This document shows positions 1-9,360 of a stretch of 64,000 nucleotides of DNA, piece by piece (positions within the stretch are counted from its first letter, which is position 1; every line of letters starts with the position of its first letter). Below the pieces are notes generated by a model, which saw only the letters and a program-made list of their open reading frames with translations, ran no database searches and was not told the DNA's origin. Made by a program: the position numbers and the translations under genes. The stretch is from Streptococcus mitis (GTDB taxonomy: Bacteria > Bacillota > Bacilli > Lactobacillales > Streptococcaceae), in the NCBI RefSeq assembly GCF_016658865.1, contig NZ_CP067992.1, forward strand, positions 1,259,001 through 1,323,000, given 5' to 3'.

Positions 1-734
1 ACTGGCGTCAAGGTTTCCTTGTCTTCGTTCAGATAAGAAACAAAGTCTTGTACCCCATTCTCATAGTGGAATTCAATCGCTTCATCTGTTCGTTTGTCCG
101 TCAAGGACAAGGTCACATTTTTCAAGAGAAAGGCTGATTCATTGAGGCGCTCTGAAATGGTATTGTACTTGAAGTCTGTCGTAGAAAAGATAGTCGAATC
201 AGGCATAAACGTAACCTTGGTACCTGTCTTAGACTTAGGCGCTGTACCGATTTTCTTCAAAGTCGTAACAGGTTTGCCACCATTTTCAAAACGTTGCTTG
301 TAGATTGCACCAGCACGAGTGATTTCAACTTCTAGCCAGCTAGAAAGGGCGTTAACTACGGAAGAACCCACCCCGTGGAGACCACCTGATGTTTTGTAGC
401 CACCTTGACCAAATTTTCCTCCAGCGTGGAGAATGGTAAAGATTACCTCAACTGTTGGAATTCCCATAGCGTGCATACCTGTCGGCATCCCACGTCCGTG
501 GTCTTGAACCGTTAAACTGCCATCTTTATTGATGGTCACATCAATACGGTCACCAAATCCAGACAAGGCTTCATCGACAGCATTATCGACGATTTCCCAG
601 ACTAGGTGGTGGAGACCAGCACCATCGGTTGATCCGATATACATCCCCGGACGTTTTCGGACCGCATCCAACCCTTCTAGCACCTGAATGGCATCATCAT
701 TATAATTATTAATATTGATTTCCTTTTTTGACAC
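1..734 (-). CDS. parE: DNA topoisomerase IV subunit B, N-terminal part (cut by window edge)
   Basis: ATPase subunit of topoisomerase IV, which decatenates daughter chromosomes together with ParC. About 244 N-terminal residues are present and the rest lies before position 1. The GHKL ATPase fold is visible: an E-x-x-D-N N-box (WEIVDNAVDEAL), the DHGRGMP nucleotide motif, and the glycine-rich lid HAGGKFGQGGYKTSGGLHGVGSS. The start is GTG at 734-732 (MSKKEIN), with GAATAGGAGG just upstream. It diverges from plsY. The N-terminal sequence distinguishes it from gyrB in streptococci, so the call is firm. The C-terminal TOPRIM region, where quinolone-resistance changes fall, is not in view. Confidence 0.97.
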   Translation of the reverse strand, partial: MSKKEININNYNDDAIQVLEGLDAVRKRPGMYIGSTDGAGLHHLVWEIVDNAVDEALSGFGDRIDVTINKDGSLTVQDHGRGMPTGMHAMGIPTVEVIFTILHAGGKFGQGGYKTSGGLHGVGSSVVNALSSWLEVEITRAGAIYKQRFENGGKPVTTLKKIGTAPKSKTGTKVTFMPDSTIFSTTDFKYNTISERLNESAFLLKNVTLSLTDKRTDEAIEFHYENGVQDFVSYLNEDKETLTP

Positions 735-857
735 AAGGAACCTCCTATTCGTTCATCTTTACTATTCTACAGGTTTTCTAAGGATTTTGCAAAATTTTTC
801 TTTCTCCGCTGTGACAATTTCAGAAGAGATTCTCTGCCTTTCTTCTCCATTTCATGA

Positions 858-869
858 TATAATAGTAGT
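858..869 (+). promoter_or_regulatory. Extended -10 promoter of plsY (leaderless geometry)
   Basis: TGA-TATAAT, with the hexamer at 858-863. The last T lies exactly 7 nt before the A of the plsY ATG at 870, so the predicted transcript starts on the start codon. No Shine-Dalgarno sequence lies between the promoter and the ATG. Confidence 0.7.
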
Positions 870-1511
870 ATGATTACAATAGTTTTATTAATCCTAGCCT
901 ATCTGCTGGGTTCGATTCCGTCTGGTCTCTGGATTGGACAAGTATTCTTTCAAATCAATCTGCGCGAGCATGGTTCTGGAAATACCGGAACAACCAATAC
1001 CTTCCGCATTTTAGGTAAGAAAGCTGGTATGACAACCTTTGTGATTGACTTTTTCAAAGGAACCCTAGCAACACTTCTTCCGATTATGTTTCATCTGCAA
1101 GGCGTTTCGCCTCTCATCTTTGGACTTTTGGCTGTCATTGGACATACCTTCCCTATCTTTGCAGGATTTAAGGGTGGCAAGGCTGTCGCAACCAGTGCTG
1201 GAGTGGTTTTCGGATTTGCACCTGTCTTCTGTCTCTACCTTGCAGTTGTTTTCTTTGGAACCCTCTATCTTGGTAGTATGATTTCACTATCTAGTGTCAC
1301 AGCATCTATCGCGGCTGTTATCGGGGTTCTACTTTTTCCACTTTTGGGTTTTATCCTGAGTAACTATGACCCTCTCTTCATCGCTATTATCCTAGCTCTT
1401 GCTAGTCTGATTATCATTCGTCATAAGGACAATATCGCTCGTATCAAAAATAAAACTGAAAATTTGGTCCCTTGGGGATTGAACCTAACTCACCAACATC
1501 CTAAAAAATAA
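870..1511 (+). CDS. plsY: Acyl-phosphate:glycerol-3-phosphate acyltransferase PlsY
   Basis: Integral membrane enzyme that transfers the acyl group from acyl-phosphate to glycerol-3-phosphate, giving lysophosphatidic acid as the first step of phospholipid synthesis. The 213-residue protein has the usual family length and several hydrophobic segments. The family motifs are present in order: SGNTGTTN (about residues 36-43), DFFKGTLAT, and the conserved [18 protein letters not shown] block (about 91-108). The ATG at 870 directly follows an extended -10 box and has no ribosome site, so translation is probably from a leaderless mRNA. It is divergent from parE, as in pneumococcus, and ends in a hairpin shared with the converging nup operon. 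Confidence 0.97.
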   Translation: MITIVLLILAYLLGSIPSGLWIGQVFFQINLREHGSGNTGTTNTFRILGKKAGMTTFVIDFFKGTLATLLPIMFHLQGVSPLIFGLLAVIGHTFPIFAGFKGGKAVATSAGVVFGFAPVFCLYLAVVFFGTLYLGSMISLSSVTASIAAVIGVLLFPLLGFILSNYDPLFIAIILALASLIIIRHKDNIARIKNKTENLVPWGLNLTHQHPKK

Positions 1512-1540
1512 AACGCCAGTTCTGTACTGACGTTTTTTTG
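1511..1540. terminator. Bidirectional terminator between plsY and nupQ
   Basis: The arms AAACGCCAGT (1511-1520) and ACTGACGTTT (1526-1535) pair with one G-U and a 5-nt loop. A T-run follows on the plus strand, and an A-run on the other side serves the minus strand. It separates two convergent units. Confidence 0.85.
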
Positions 1541-1545
1541 TATGC

Positions 1546-2502
1546 TTATTTTGATTTGATATAGTTAATACCATCTGCTTTTGGTGCTACCGCTTTTCCA
1601 AAGAAGGCTGCCAAGACAAGAATTGTCAAAACATAAGGTGCGATTTGAAGATAAACTGTTGGCACACCTTGTAGGAATGGCAATTGAGAACCGATAACAG
1701 CCAAACTTTGTGAAAGTCCAAAGAAGAGACTAGATAGCATGGCTCCGATTGGATTCCATTTCCCGAAAATCATCGCAGCAAGGGCGATAAATCCAGGTCC
1801 AACAATAGTTGTCACCGAGAAGTTAACTGAGATGGATTGAGCATAAATCGCTCCGCCAATTCCACCTAGGAAACCTGAAATAATAACCCCTAAATATCTC
1901 ATCTTGTAGACATTGATTCCCAAAGTATCCGCTGCTTGAGGGTGTTCACCGACAGAGCGGAGACGAAGACCAAAGCGAGTCTTGAAGAGGATAAACCAAG
2001 CAAGGAATGAGAAGGCAATCGCTAGATAACCAAGTAGACTAGTTGACTTGAAGAAGATATCACCAATCACTGGGATATTTGCCAAGACTGGGAAATCAAA
2101 GCGTCCAAAAGTCTGACTTAGGTTGTCGGTTTGTCCTTTGTTATAAAGTACTTTCACCAAGAAAACAGCCAAGGCTGGCGCCATCAAGTTCAATACCGTA
2201 CCGCTGACAACATGGTCTGCACGGAAATGAACCGTCGCCGCTGCGTGGATGATGGAGAAAAGCCCCCCTACCAATCCTGCTACAAGTAAGGATAGCCATG
2301 GAGTTGCTGCTCCAAATTGTTCTGCAAATTCAAGGTTAAAGACAACTCCAGAAAAGGCACCCATAACCATAATTCCTTCAAGACCGACGTTTACCACACC
2401 ACCACGTTCAGAGAAAACACCACCGATACTTGTAAAGATGAGGGGCGCTGAGTAAATCAGCATAGAAGACACCAAGAGGGTGAGCAAGGTTGTAATAGAC
2501 AT
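1546..2502 (-). CDS. nupQ: Nucleoside ABC transporter, permease 2
   Basis: Membrane-spanning subunit of the PnrA/NupOPQ nucleoside importer. Its 318 residues are almost entirely hydrophobic segments of the BPD_transp_2 family (RbsC/LivH/YufQ type). The conserved stretch around ERGGVVNVGLEGIMVMGA is at residues 32-49 and GLRLRSVGEHPQAADTLGINV about 177-197, matching the coupling region that contacts the ATPase. It starts 2 nt after the nupP stop, so the two permeases are translationally linked. Bacillus subtilis NupQ and streptococcal homologues take up nucleosides. Last gene of the operon. Confidence 0.93.
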   Translation of the reverse strand: MSITTLLTLLVSSMLIYSAPLIFTSIGGVFSERGGVVNVGLEGIMVMGAFSGVVFNLEFAEQFGAATPWLSLLVAGLVGGLFSIIHAAATVHFRADHVVSGTVLNLMAPALAVFLVKVLYNKGQTDNLSQTFGRFDFPVLANIPVIGDIFFKSTSLLGYLAIAFSFLAWFILFKTRFGLRLRSVGEHPQAADTLGINVYKMRYLGVIISGFLGGIGGAIYAQSISVNFSVTTIVGPGFIALAAMIFGKWNPIGAMLSSLFFGLSQSLAVIGSQLPFLQGVPTVYLQIAPYVLTILVLAAFFGKAVAPKADGINYIKSK

Positions 2503-2504
2503 CT

Positions 2505-3563
2505 TTACTTACCTCCTTTAACTTGTTTTTTCGGTTTGACAAAGCGTTCGATAAGGTAATGAACACTGACAAAGAAGATAATAGACGCTGTTACAATGCT
2601 GACAAGTTCAGACGGTACCTGCGCCGCATTCATACCAGGGGCTCCAACTTGGAGAACACCAAATAGGAAGGCTGCAAAGAGAATACCAATTGGTGAGTTG
2701 GCTGCAAGCAAACTAACCGCCATCCCGTTAAATCCGACAGCTAATGACGAACCCTGAACATAAACGTTCTGGAAGGTTCCAAGGCCTTCAACAGCTCCAC
2801 CAAGACCTGCCAAAGCACCTGAAATAATCATTGAGAGGATAATTGTTCGTTTGGCAGAAATACCAGCGTATTCCGATGCGTGTGGATTAAGACCAACCGC
2901 ACGAATTTCAAAACCAAGGGTTGTTTTCTTGAGCATGAACCAAATAACTGCAACGGCAATGATGGCAAAGAAAATACCAATATTCATCCGCGAATTACCA
3001 GTCAATTCGGACAACCAAGGAGTCTGATAGGTTGCATTAGCCCCAACACGAATCGTCGAATCTGTACTTTGCATAAAGTCTTTAGGGAAAGCATGGATAA
3101 AGGCATTCCCTACATACAAGACAATGTAGTTCATCATGATGGTTACGATAACCTCTGACGTCCCCAGATAGGCTCTCAGAATACCTGGAATGGCGCCGAC
3201 AATCCCACCAGCAATCAGGGCAATCACGATAGTTGCTAGAATCATCAAGGGACGTGGCATATCTGGATGAGACAAGGCAAACCAACCACTGAGAATCCAA
3301 CCTGCCAAAGCCTGACCAGGAAGCCCGACGTTAAAGAAACCTGCGCGACTGGCAACGGCAAAACCCAGACCAATCAAGACCAAAGGCCCCATAGCACGGA
3401 AGATTTCTCCAATCCCACGCAGACTACCAAAGGCTGTATAGAACAATTCTTCGTAGCCCCAAATAGCATCATAGCCGAAGATCCACATGACAATGGCTCC
3501 AAGTAAAATTCCTAGGAAGACAGAAATCAAGGGAACCGAAATTTGTTGTAATTTTTTAGACAT
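2505..3563 (-). CDS. nupP: Nucleoside ABC transporter, permease 1
   Basis: First permease subunit of the nucleoside importer, 352 residues from the ATG at 3563 (MSKKLQQISV). An upstream in-frame start would add nine residues lying wholly inside nupO, so the shorter start, overlapping the nupO stop by 8 nt, is preferred. It is a multi-pass BPD_transp_2 protein with the paired motif GFFNVGLPGQALAGW and the coupling segment GFEIRAVGLNPHASEYAGIS, parallel to GLRLRSVGEHPQAADTLGIN in NupQ. Tight overlap with nupO and nupQ supports one transporter assembled from two permeases and a double ATPase. Confidence 0.93.
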   Translation of the reverse strand: MSKKLQQISVPLISVFLGILLGAIVMWIFGYDAIWGYEELFYTAFGSLRGIGEIFRAMGPLVLIGLGFAVASRAGFFNVGLPGQALAGWILSGWFALSHPDMPRPLMILATIVIALIAGGIVGAIPGILRAYLGTSEVIVTIMMNYIVLYVGNAFIHAFPKDFMQSTDSTIRVGANATYQTPWLSELTGNSRMNIGIFFAIIAVAVIWFMLKKTTLGFEIRAVGLNPHASEYAGISAKRTIILSMIISGALAGLGGAVEGLGTFQNVYVQGSSLAVGFNGMAVSLLAANSPIGILFAAFLFGVLQVGAPGMNAAQVPSELVSIVTASIIFFVSVHYLIERFVKPKKQVKGGK

Positions 3564-5091
3564 CACTCTTCTCCTTTCCCAAGTTTCCACCAGCCATCAA
3601 GACACCAAGTTCTTGTTTATTGGTTGTTTCTGGTGATACAATACCTTGAATCTTACCATCATGGATAACGGCAATACGGTCTGAGACGTTTAAAATCTCA
3701 TCCAATTCAAAGCTGACAACAAGGACAGCCTTTCCATTATCACGCTCTTCAATCAAGCGTTTGTGGATATATTCAATGGCACCGACATCCAAACCACGAG
3801 TTGGTTGGCTGACGATAAGGAGTTCAGGATCCCGATCAATTTCACGAGCAATAATTGCTTTTTGTTGATTTCCTCCTGAGAGTGCAGCTGCAGGAACAAA
3901 TTCGCTGGCAGCACGAACATCAAACTCTTCCATTAGCTTTTTAGCATACGAAGTAATATTTGAATAGTTCAAAATTCCATTTTTACTATGTGGTTCTTTA
4001 TAGTAGGTTTGAAGGGCAATATTCTCAGAAATCATCATTTCCAAAATCAAACCATCACGGTGACGGTCTTCTGGAACGTGCCCAACACTCAACTCTGTAA
4101 TCTGACGTGGATGCAAGCCTACAATTGAATCTCCTTTTAGCTCAATGCTACCAGATTCAACCTTCCGAAGGCCTGTAATGGCTTGAATCAGTTCAGACTG
4201 ACCATTTCCATCAATCCCCGCAATACCAACAATCTCTCCCGCACGAACATCCAAGGATAGATTTTTGACAGCTGGGACACCACGGTTTTCATTGACCACC
4301 AAATCTTTGATTGACAAGACTACTTCTTTTGGTTGAGAAGCTTGTTTCTCTGTCTTAAAGGAAACAGAACGTCCCACCATCATTTCCGCCAAATCAGCAT
4401 TGGTAGCTCCTGCAATTTCTACAGTTTCAATTGACTTCCCACGACGGATAACTGTAACGCGGTCAGAAACTGCTCGAATCTCATCCAACTTGTGAGTGAT
4501 CAAGATAATTGATTTCCCTTCTTCGACAAGATTTTTCATAATAGCCATCAACTCATCAATTTCTGATGGAGTCAAGACAGCCGTTGGTTCGTCAAAGATA
4601 AGGATATCAGCTCCCCGATAAAGGGTTTTTAAAATTTCTACACGTTGTTGGGCTCCAACTGAGATATCTGCTACCTTGGCAGAAGGGTCAACAGCTAAGC
4701 CATAACGTTCAGAAAGAGCCTTGATTTCTTTGCTAGCTCCAGCGATATCTAGCACACCATTTTTAGTCAATTCACTACCTAAAATGATGTTTTCAGCCAC
4801 TGTGAAGGCTTCTACCAACATAAAGTGCTGGTGAACCATTCCGATTCCCAAGCTAGCTGCTTTAGATGGTGAATCGAGATTGACAACTTGACCGTTGACC
4901 ACAATTTCACCACTGGTTGGTTCAAGAAGCCCTGCTAACATATTCATTAGCGTGGACTTTCCAGCCCCATTTTCTCCTAAAAGTGCATGAATTTCACCTT
5001 TTCGTAGGTGCAGGTTGATTTTGTCGTTGGCAACAAATTCACCAAACACCTTGGTAATATCACGCATCTCAATGACATTTTCGTGTGCCAT
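3556..5091 (-). CDS. nupO: Nucleoside ABC transporter, duplicated ATPase
   Basis: Energising subunit of the nucleoside importer; 511 residues contain two fused ABC ATPase domains (RbsA/MglA/YufO type). The first half has a canonical Walker A, GENGAGKST (about residue 39), signature ISVGAQQR and Walker B ILIFDEPTAVL. The second half has a degenerate Walker A, GIDGNGQSE, but an intact signature, LSGGNQQK. This asymmetry is usual for the family and suggests only one fully competent site. It is separated from pnrA by 143 nt containing strong hairpins, which may lower its expression relative to the lipoprotein. Confidence 0.95.
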   Translation of the reverse strand: MAHENVIEMRDITKVFGEFVANDKINLHLRKGEIHALLGENGAGKSTLMNMLAGLLEPTSGEIVVNGQVVNLDSPSKAASLGIGMVHQHFMLVEAFTVAENIILGSELTKNGVLDIAGASKEIKALSERYGLAVDPSAKVADISVGAQQRVEILKTLYRGADILIFDEPTAVLTPSEIDELMAIMKNLVEEGKSIILITHKLDEIRAVSDRVTVIRRGKSIETVEIAGATNADLAEMMVGRSVSFKTEKQASQPKEVVLSIKDLVVNENRGVPAVKNLSLDVRAGEIVGIAGIDGNGQSELIQAITGLRKVESGSIELKGDSIVGLHPRQITELSVGHVPEDRHRDGLILEMMISENIALQTYYKEPHSKNGILNYSNITSYAKKLMEEFDVRAASEFVPAAALSGGNQQKAIIAREIDRDPELLIVSQPTRGLDVGAIEYIHKRLIEERDNGKAVLVVSFELDEILNVSDRIAVIHDGKIQGIVSPETTNKQELGVLMAGGNLGKEKSDV

Positions 5092-5160
5092 GTGCTCTTC
5101 CTTTCAGAGTCTTATTTTATTTCAATAAAACTTGCTAGTTTGTCTAGTAGCAAGCTTTAC

Positions 5161-5183
5161 TGAGACAAAATGATTTTGTCTCA
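5161..5183 (-). promoter_or_regulatory. Perfect 10-bp hairpin in pnrA-nupO spacer
   Basis: TGAGACAAAA (5161-5170) and its exact reverse complement (5174-5183) flank a 3-nt loop. It sits immediately downstream, on the minus strand, of the GC-rich terminator at 5194-5212. It may act as an RNA stabiliser or processing site at the 5' end of the nupOPQ message. Confidence 0.5.
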
Positions 5184-5189
5184 ACTCTT

Positions 5190-5212
5190 AAAAAAGCGGC
5201 CGAGGGCCGCTT
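5190..5212 (-). terminator. Intrinsic terminator/attenuator after pnrA
   Basis: On the minus strand AAGCGGCC-CTC-GGCCGCTT is followed by six U (A5190-A5195 on plus). This is a strong Rho-independent terminator inside the operon, between the lipoprotein and ATPase genes. Partial read-through would give more PnrA than NupOPQ, as is common for binding-protein-dependent importers. Confidence 0.85.
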
Positions 5213-5234
5213 CCTAAGAAATGACTTCCATCCA

Positions 5235-6287
5235 TTATTTTGCAGGAACTTTTACGCTTCCATCAAGGATTTTAGCTTTTGCATCTTCAACAGCTTTTTT
5301 ACCTTCTTCTGAAAGGTTTGTTACTGCCAAGTCAACACCTTTATCTTTCAATGAGTAAACGATTACTTGACCGCCAGGGAACTCACCTTTTTCTGCTTTG
5401 TTAGAAATATCTTTTACAGTTGTGCCAACTTGTTTCAAAGTAGATACAAGAACAAAGTTTGATTCTTTACCATCTTTAGAAGTGTATTTACCTTCTACTT
5501 CTTGGTCACGGTCAACACCGATAACCCAAACTTTTTCACTTTCAGGACGGCTCTCATTGAGTGATTTTGCTTCTGCAAAGACACCTGCACCTGTACCACC
5601 AGCTACTTGGTAAACAACGTCTGCACCAGCTGCGTATTGTGCCGCTGCAATTGTTTTACCTTTGGCATTATCATTAAATGAACCAGCATAGTCAACTTGT
5701 ACTTTTATAGATGAATCTACCGAGGCAACACCTGCCTTGAAACCAGCTTCAAAACGAGAGATAACTTCAGACTCCATACCACCTACAAAACCAACTTGTT
5801 TTGTCTTAGTTGTTTTAGCTGCTGCAACACCTGCGAGATAAGCAGATTCATTGTCAGCGAAAGTTACGCTAGCAACATTCTTTTGATCTTTAATCACATC
5901 ATCAATCAAGACATAGTTCAAGTCAGAGTGGTCTTTTGCTGCTTCTTCAACTGCATTGTGAAGGGCAAAACCAACACCGAAGATCAGGTTGTAACTTCCA
6001 GCCGCTTGTTGCAAGTTGTTAGCGTAGTCAGCTTCACTTGTTGATTGGAAATAAGTAAAGCCTTTATCTTTTGAAAGATTGTGTTCTTTACCCCAGTCTT
6101 GCAAACCTTCCCAAGCTGATTGGTTGAATGATTTGTCATCAACACCACCAGTATCAGTGACGATTGCTGCTTTTGTCTTCACATCAGAAGATGAAGCTGC
6201 GTTACGAGAAGAGCGGTTACCACATGCAGCAAGTCCAACTGCTGCTACTGCAACTAGACCAAGGCCTAGCCATTGTTTCTTGTTCAT
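5235..6287 (-). CDS. pnrA: Nucleoside-binding lipoprotein PnrA (BMP family)
   Basis: Extracellular substrate-binding lipoprotein of the nucleoside importer. The ATG at 6287 follows AGGAGGTTCAGTA; a longer frame upstream is rejected. The 350-residue protein has a type II signal peptide (MNKKQ, hydrophobic stretch, lipobox LAAC with Cys22). It is followed by a Ser/Asn-rich linker and a BMP/PnrA domain recognisable by DTGGVDDKSFNQSAWEGL and GFVGGMESEVISRFEAGFKAG. The pneumococcal homologue is a surface-exposed purine/pyrimidine nucleoside receptor. It lies between cdd and nupO, tying uptake to salvage. Confidence 0.95.
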   Translation of the reverse strand: MNKKQWLGLGLVAVAAVGLAACGNRSSRNAASSSDVKTKAAIVTDTGGVDDKSFNQSAWEGLQDWGKEHNLSKDKGFTYFQSTSEADYANNLQQAAGSYNLIFGVGFALHNAVEEAAKDHSDLNYVLIDDVIKDQKNVASVTFADNESAYLAGVAAAKTTKTKQVGFVGGMESEVISRFEAGFKAGVASVDSSIKVQVDYAGSFNDNAKGKTIAAAQYAAGADVVYQVAGGTGAGVFAEAKSLNESRPESEKVWVIGVDRDQEVEGKYTSKDGKESNFVLVSTLKQVGTTVKDISNKAEKGEFPGGQVIVYSLKDKGVDLAVTNLSEEGKKAVEDAKAKILDGSVKVPAK

Positions 6288-6376
6288 TACTGAACCTCCT
6301 AAATAAGATGTGCAACGATGTTGCAAGTATGGATTGGTTGGCCACAAGGACCGTGCCACTCAGAGAGCGACTCAGA

Positions 6377-6766
6377 CTAGTTTAAGTCTGTAAAAGAGTA
6401 TGGAAGTAATTCCCCGACCGTCATCTCGACCGTCGATTTATCTTTTGCGACTAAGGTCACTTTTAGATCTTGTTCAAAAAATTCGACCATTACTTGGCGA
6501 CAAGCACCACATGGTGAGATTGGTTTTTCAGTCTCTCCATAGACAATCAATTCTGAAAACTCTCTTTGTCCTTCGGAAACTGCTTTAAAAATGGCTGTTC
6601 TCTCACCGCAATTGGTCAAAGGATAGCTAGCATTTTCGATATTCACTCCCGTGTAAACACTTCCGTCTTTTGCCACTAAAACTGCTCCGATAGGAAAGTG
6701 AGAATAAGGCACATAGGCATGTTTGCTGGTTTCAATTGCCAGTTCAATCAACTCAGTAGTCGCCAT
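6377..6766 (-). CDS. cdd: Cytidine deaminase
   Basis: Zinc enzyme that deaminates cytidine and deoxycytidine to uridine and deoxyuridine. The 129 residues match the short homotetrameric bacterial class. The zinc/catalytic motifs are visible: [21 protein letters not shown] (Cys plus catalytic Glu) and SPCGACRQV (PCxxC). The start overlaps the end of deoC by 14 nt, indicating translational coupling. In the pathway it feeds uridine compounds to the phosphorylase encoded two genes upstream. Confidence 0.95.
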   Translation of the reverse strand: MATTELIELAIETSKHAYVPYSHFPIGAVLVAKDGSVYTGVNIENASYPLTNCGERTAIFKAVSEGQREFSELIVYGETEKPISPCGACRQVMVEFFEQDLKVTLVAKDKSTVEMTVGELLPYSFTDLN

Positions 6767-7415
6767 CTGCCAATTCTCCTTTTAGAATTGCTACCCCAGC
6801 TGAAGTTCCGATACGGGTCGCCCCTGCTTCTAAAAATGCAAGAGCATCTGCATAAGAACGAGCTCCACCAGCAGCCTTGACACCCATTTCTAGTCCAACT
6901 GTTTCACGCATTAATCTAACATCTGCTACCGTCGCACCACCAGTTGAAAAGCCAGTAGATGTTTTAACGAAATCAGCTCCAGCTTTTTGAGCTAATTGGC
7001 AAGCCACAACTTTTTCTTGGTCAGTCAGAAGGCATGCTTCAATAATGACTTTTACTAACTTGTCACCACTTGCTTCTACAACAGCACGGATGTCCGATTC
7101 AACCAAATCAAGATTACCTGATTTGAGAGCTCCAACATTGATCACCATATCAATCTCATCTGCTCCATTTTGGATAGCTTCTTTGGTTTCAAATGATTTC
7201 ACGGCTGAAGTTGTTGCTCCCAAGGGGAAACCAACTACTGTGCAGACCTTGACATCTGTTCCTTCAAGCCCTTTTTTAGCATATTTAACCCAGGTCGGAT
7301 TGACGCAAACACTGGCAAAATCATACTCTCTAGCTTCAGACAACAAACAATCAATTTGATTTACTGTCGCATCTTGTTTCAAAAGTGTATGATCGATATA
7401 TTTATTTAATTTCAT
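6753..7415 (-). CDS. deoC: Deoxyribose-phosphate aldolase
   Basis: Class I aldolase that cleaves 2-deoxyribose-5-phosphate to glyceraldehyde-3-phosphate and acetaldehyde, so that sugar from salvaged deoxynucleosides enters glycolysis. The 220 residues form a TIM barrel of normal length. The Schiff-base lysine lies in [11 protein letters not shown] and the second active-site lysine in MGVKAAGG. It begins 19 nt after pdp and overlaps cdd at its 3' end, placing it in the middle of the salvage operon. Confidence 0.96.
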   Translation of the reverse strand: MKLNKYIDHTLLKQDATVNQIDCLLSEAREYDFASVCVNPTWVKYAKKGLEGTDVKVCTVVGFPLGATTSAVKSFETKEAIQNGADEIDMVINVGALKSGNLDLVESDIRAVVEASGDKLVKVIIEACLLTDQEKVVACQLAQKAGADFVKTSTGFSTGGATVADVRLMRETVGLEMGVKAAGGARSYADALAFLEAGATRIGTSAGVAILKGELADGDY

Positions 7416-7434
7416 ATTCGGATTCTCCTGCAGT

Positions 7435-8712
7435 TTATGAGATTATTTCTATAATTTCTCGTAAACTTTGCACACTATCATTTATTTTAACATATTTTTG
7501 AAAATCTGTAACTAGCTGAGGAGAAATTTTTCCATTTGTGTATACTTTTGCAACAATTTCTCCCTTTTGAACGGAATCTCCAACTTTCTTTTCAAAAACA
7601 ATTCCTGTTTCATAGTCTAAGGCATCAGACTTGACTGCACGGCCTGCCCCCAGTCTCATAGCATAAAGCCCAAATTCCATAGCTGGAAGAGCTGAAATGA
7701 CACCCGTTTCCTGAGCAGGGATTTCCACTACATGGGCTACATTTACAGGACGATACAAGTCTTCTAAATCTCCACCTTGGGCTTGGACCATTTCCTCAAA
7801 CTTAGCCAGTGCCTTACCATTGTCAAGATGTTGGCGAACTTCTTCCACTGTCTTGTTCACATTAGCCAAACCAAGCATAATTTGAGCCAATTCACAGATG
7901 AAGTGGGTAATATCCTGGCGGCCTTGACCTTGTAAAATCTCCAGTGCTTCAAGGATCTCCAGACGATTTCCAATCGCTCGTCCCAATGGCTGACTCATAT
8001 CCGTAATCACTGCTACCGTCTTCCGGCCAACAGCCTTACCAAGATCCACCATGGTTTGAGCCAATTCACGCGCCTCATCAACCGTCTTCATGAAGGCACC
8101 CTCACCGACAGTCACATCTAGCAAAATAGCATCTGCCCCTGCCGCAATTTTCTTGCTCATCACCGAACTCGCAATCAAAGGAATCGTGTCGACAGTTGCG
8201 GTCACATCACGGAGAGCGTAGAGAAGCTTATCCGCTTTAACCAGCTGGTCTGATTGCCCAATGACAGATACTCCAATATCCTGCACTTGATTAATGAAAT
8301 CCTCTTGACTACGTTCTACTTGATAACCCTTAATGGACTCCAATTTATCAATTGTTCCGCCTGTATGGCCGAGACCACGACCACTCATTTTGGCTACAGG
8401 CACACCAAAGCTAGCAACAAGAGGAGCCAAAATCAAGGTTACCTTATCACCAACACCACCCGTAGAATGCTTGTCAACCTTAACCCCATCAATAGCTGAT
8501 AAATCAAACTCTTGCCCTGTCTTGACCATCTTCATAGTTAGGTCAGAGATTTCTCGAGTCGTCATTCCTTTGAAATAAACAGCCATAGCAAAGGCAGACA
8601 TCTGATAATCAGGAACAGTTCCTGACACATAGCCTTCTACCAGCCATTCAATTTCACTCGAAGTCAATTCTTGACCGTCTCGTTTCTTTTGGATTAAATC
8701 AACTGCTCTCAT
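7435..8712 (-). CDS. pdp: Pyrimidine-nucleoside phosphorylase
   Basis: Phosphorolyses uridine/thymidine-type nucleosides to free base and (deoxy)ribose-1-phosphate. Its 425 residues fit the thymidine/pyrimidine phosphorylase family. Signature stretches are [13 protein letters not shown] (phosphate loop, about residues 81-93) and the family pattern [17 protein letters not shown] (about 109-125). A C-terminal PYNP domain follows ([31 protein letters not shown]). It overlaps the upstream methyltransferase by 4 nt (ATGA). With deoC and cdd it forms a complete route from imported nucleoside to base plus glycolytic sugar. Confidence 0.95.
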   Translation of the reverse strand: MRAVDLIQKKRDGQELTSSEIEWLVEGYVSGTVPDYQMSAFAMAVYFKGMTTREISDLTMKMVKTGQEFDLSAIDGVKVDKHSTGGVGDKVTLILAPLVASFGVPVAKMSGRGLGHTGGTIDKLESIKGYQVERSQEDFINQVQDIGVSVIGQSDQLVKADKLLYALRDVTATVDTIPLIASSVMSKKIAAGADAILLDVTVGEGAFMKTVDEARELAQTMVDLGKAVGRKTVAVITDMSQPLGRAIGNRLEILEALEILQGQGRQDITHFICELAQIMLGLANVNKTVEEVRQHLDNGKALAKFEEMVQAQGGDLEDLYRPVNVAHVVEIPAQETGVISALPAMEFGLYAMRLGAGRAVKSDALDYETGIVFEKKVGDSVQKGEIVAKVYTNGKISPQLVTDFQKYVKINDSVQSLREIIEIIS

Positions 8713-9299
8713 TCTTTCACACTTCTAAGGATATAGTATCCCTTATCTTTTTTAACGACTTCACAATTGCCAAACACATCTTCCATCTTAGACTTAGCAC
8801 TTGGGGCCCCTTGTTTTTTCTGGATAACAATTGTTAAATCTCCACCAGTTTCCAAGAAATCTTTACTTTTCTCAATGATTTCATGAACCACTTGCTTGCC
8901 CGCACGGATAGGAGGATTGGAAATGACGTGGTCAAATGTGCCTTCAACTTGTTCATAGATGTTAGACTGGAAAATCGTCGCTTCTACTTTATTTCGTTCA
9001 GCATTTTGTCGCGCCAAATCCAAGGCACGATTATTAATATCGACCATGGTCGCCTGAACTCCATAAGCCTTAGCCAAGGACAAGCCCAAAGGCCCGTAAC
9101 CACAGCCTACATCAAGGACAGTTTCTCCTTGGTTGACCTCAAGACACTTGAGCAAGAGTTGACTTCCAAAGTCAACCATTTTCTTGCTAAAAACACCAGC
9201 ATCCGTCAAAAAGGTCATTTTTTCTCCCAACAAGTCCACTCTCAACTCATGAATGTCGTGAGCAGCGTCAGGATTCTCTACATAATACATTTTACTCAT
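8709..9299 (-). CDS. Class I SAM-dependent methyltransferase (RsmC/YbxB-like)
   Basis: 196-residue MTS-family methyltransferase. It has a SAM-binding motif I, LDVGCGYGPLGLSLA, and the catalytic NPPIR (about residue 129), typical of small-domain rRNA guanine-N2 methyltransferases such as the C-terminal half of RsmC. The substrate is inferred, not seen. It is the first gene of the nucleoside salvage/uptake operon and overlaps pdp by 4 nt. The ATG at 9299 lies exactly 7 nt from the last base of a -10 hexamer and lacks a ribosome site, so it is probably translated from a leaderless message. Confidence 0.88.
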   Translation of the reverse strand: MSKMYYVENPDAAHDIHELRVDLLGEKMTFLTDAGVFSKKMVDFGSQLLLKCLEVNQGETVLDVGCGYGPLGLSLAKAYGVQATMVDINNRALDLARQNAERNKVEATIFQSNIYEQVEGTFDHVISNPPIRAGKQVVHEIIEKSKDFLETGGDLTIVIQKKQGAPSAKSKMEDVFGNCEVVKKDKGYYILRSVKE

Positions 9300-9305
9300 G
9301 AAACT

Positions 9306-9345
9306 ATTTTACCATAATTTGACTTAAATTGTAAATCGTTTACAA
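9306..9345 (-). promoter_or_regulatory. Promoter of nucleoside operon with palindromic operator over the -35
   Basis: Reading minus: -35 TTTACA (9335-9330), 18-nt spacer, TGG plus -10 TAAAAT (9311-9306). The -35 lies inside a palindrome, TTGTAAA-TCG-TTTACAA (9329-9345 on plus), a likely repressor site. The expected start site coincides with the A of the ATG at 9299. Confidence 0.65.
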
Positions 9346-9360
9346 ATTGATAATAAAACG

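Noticed and set aside
3564..3590. Longer N-terminus for NupP (METWERRRV...)
   Set aside because: The nine extra codons lie inside the nupO coding region, and the ATG at 3563 gives the family-typical start.
9329..9345. Canonical CcpA cre site
   Set aside because: The palindrome has odd symmetry (central TCG) and is one base too long for the TGnnAnCGnTnnCA-type consensus.
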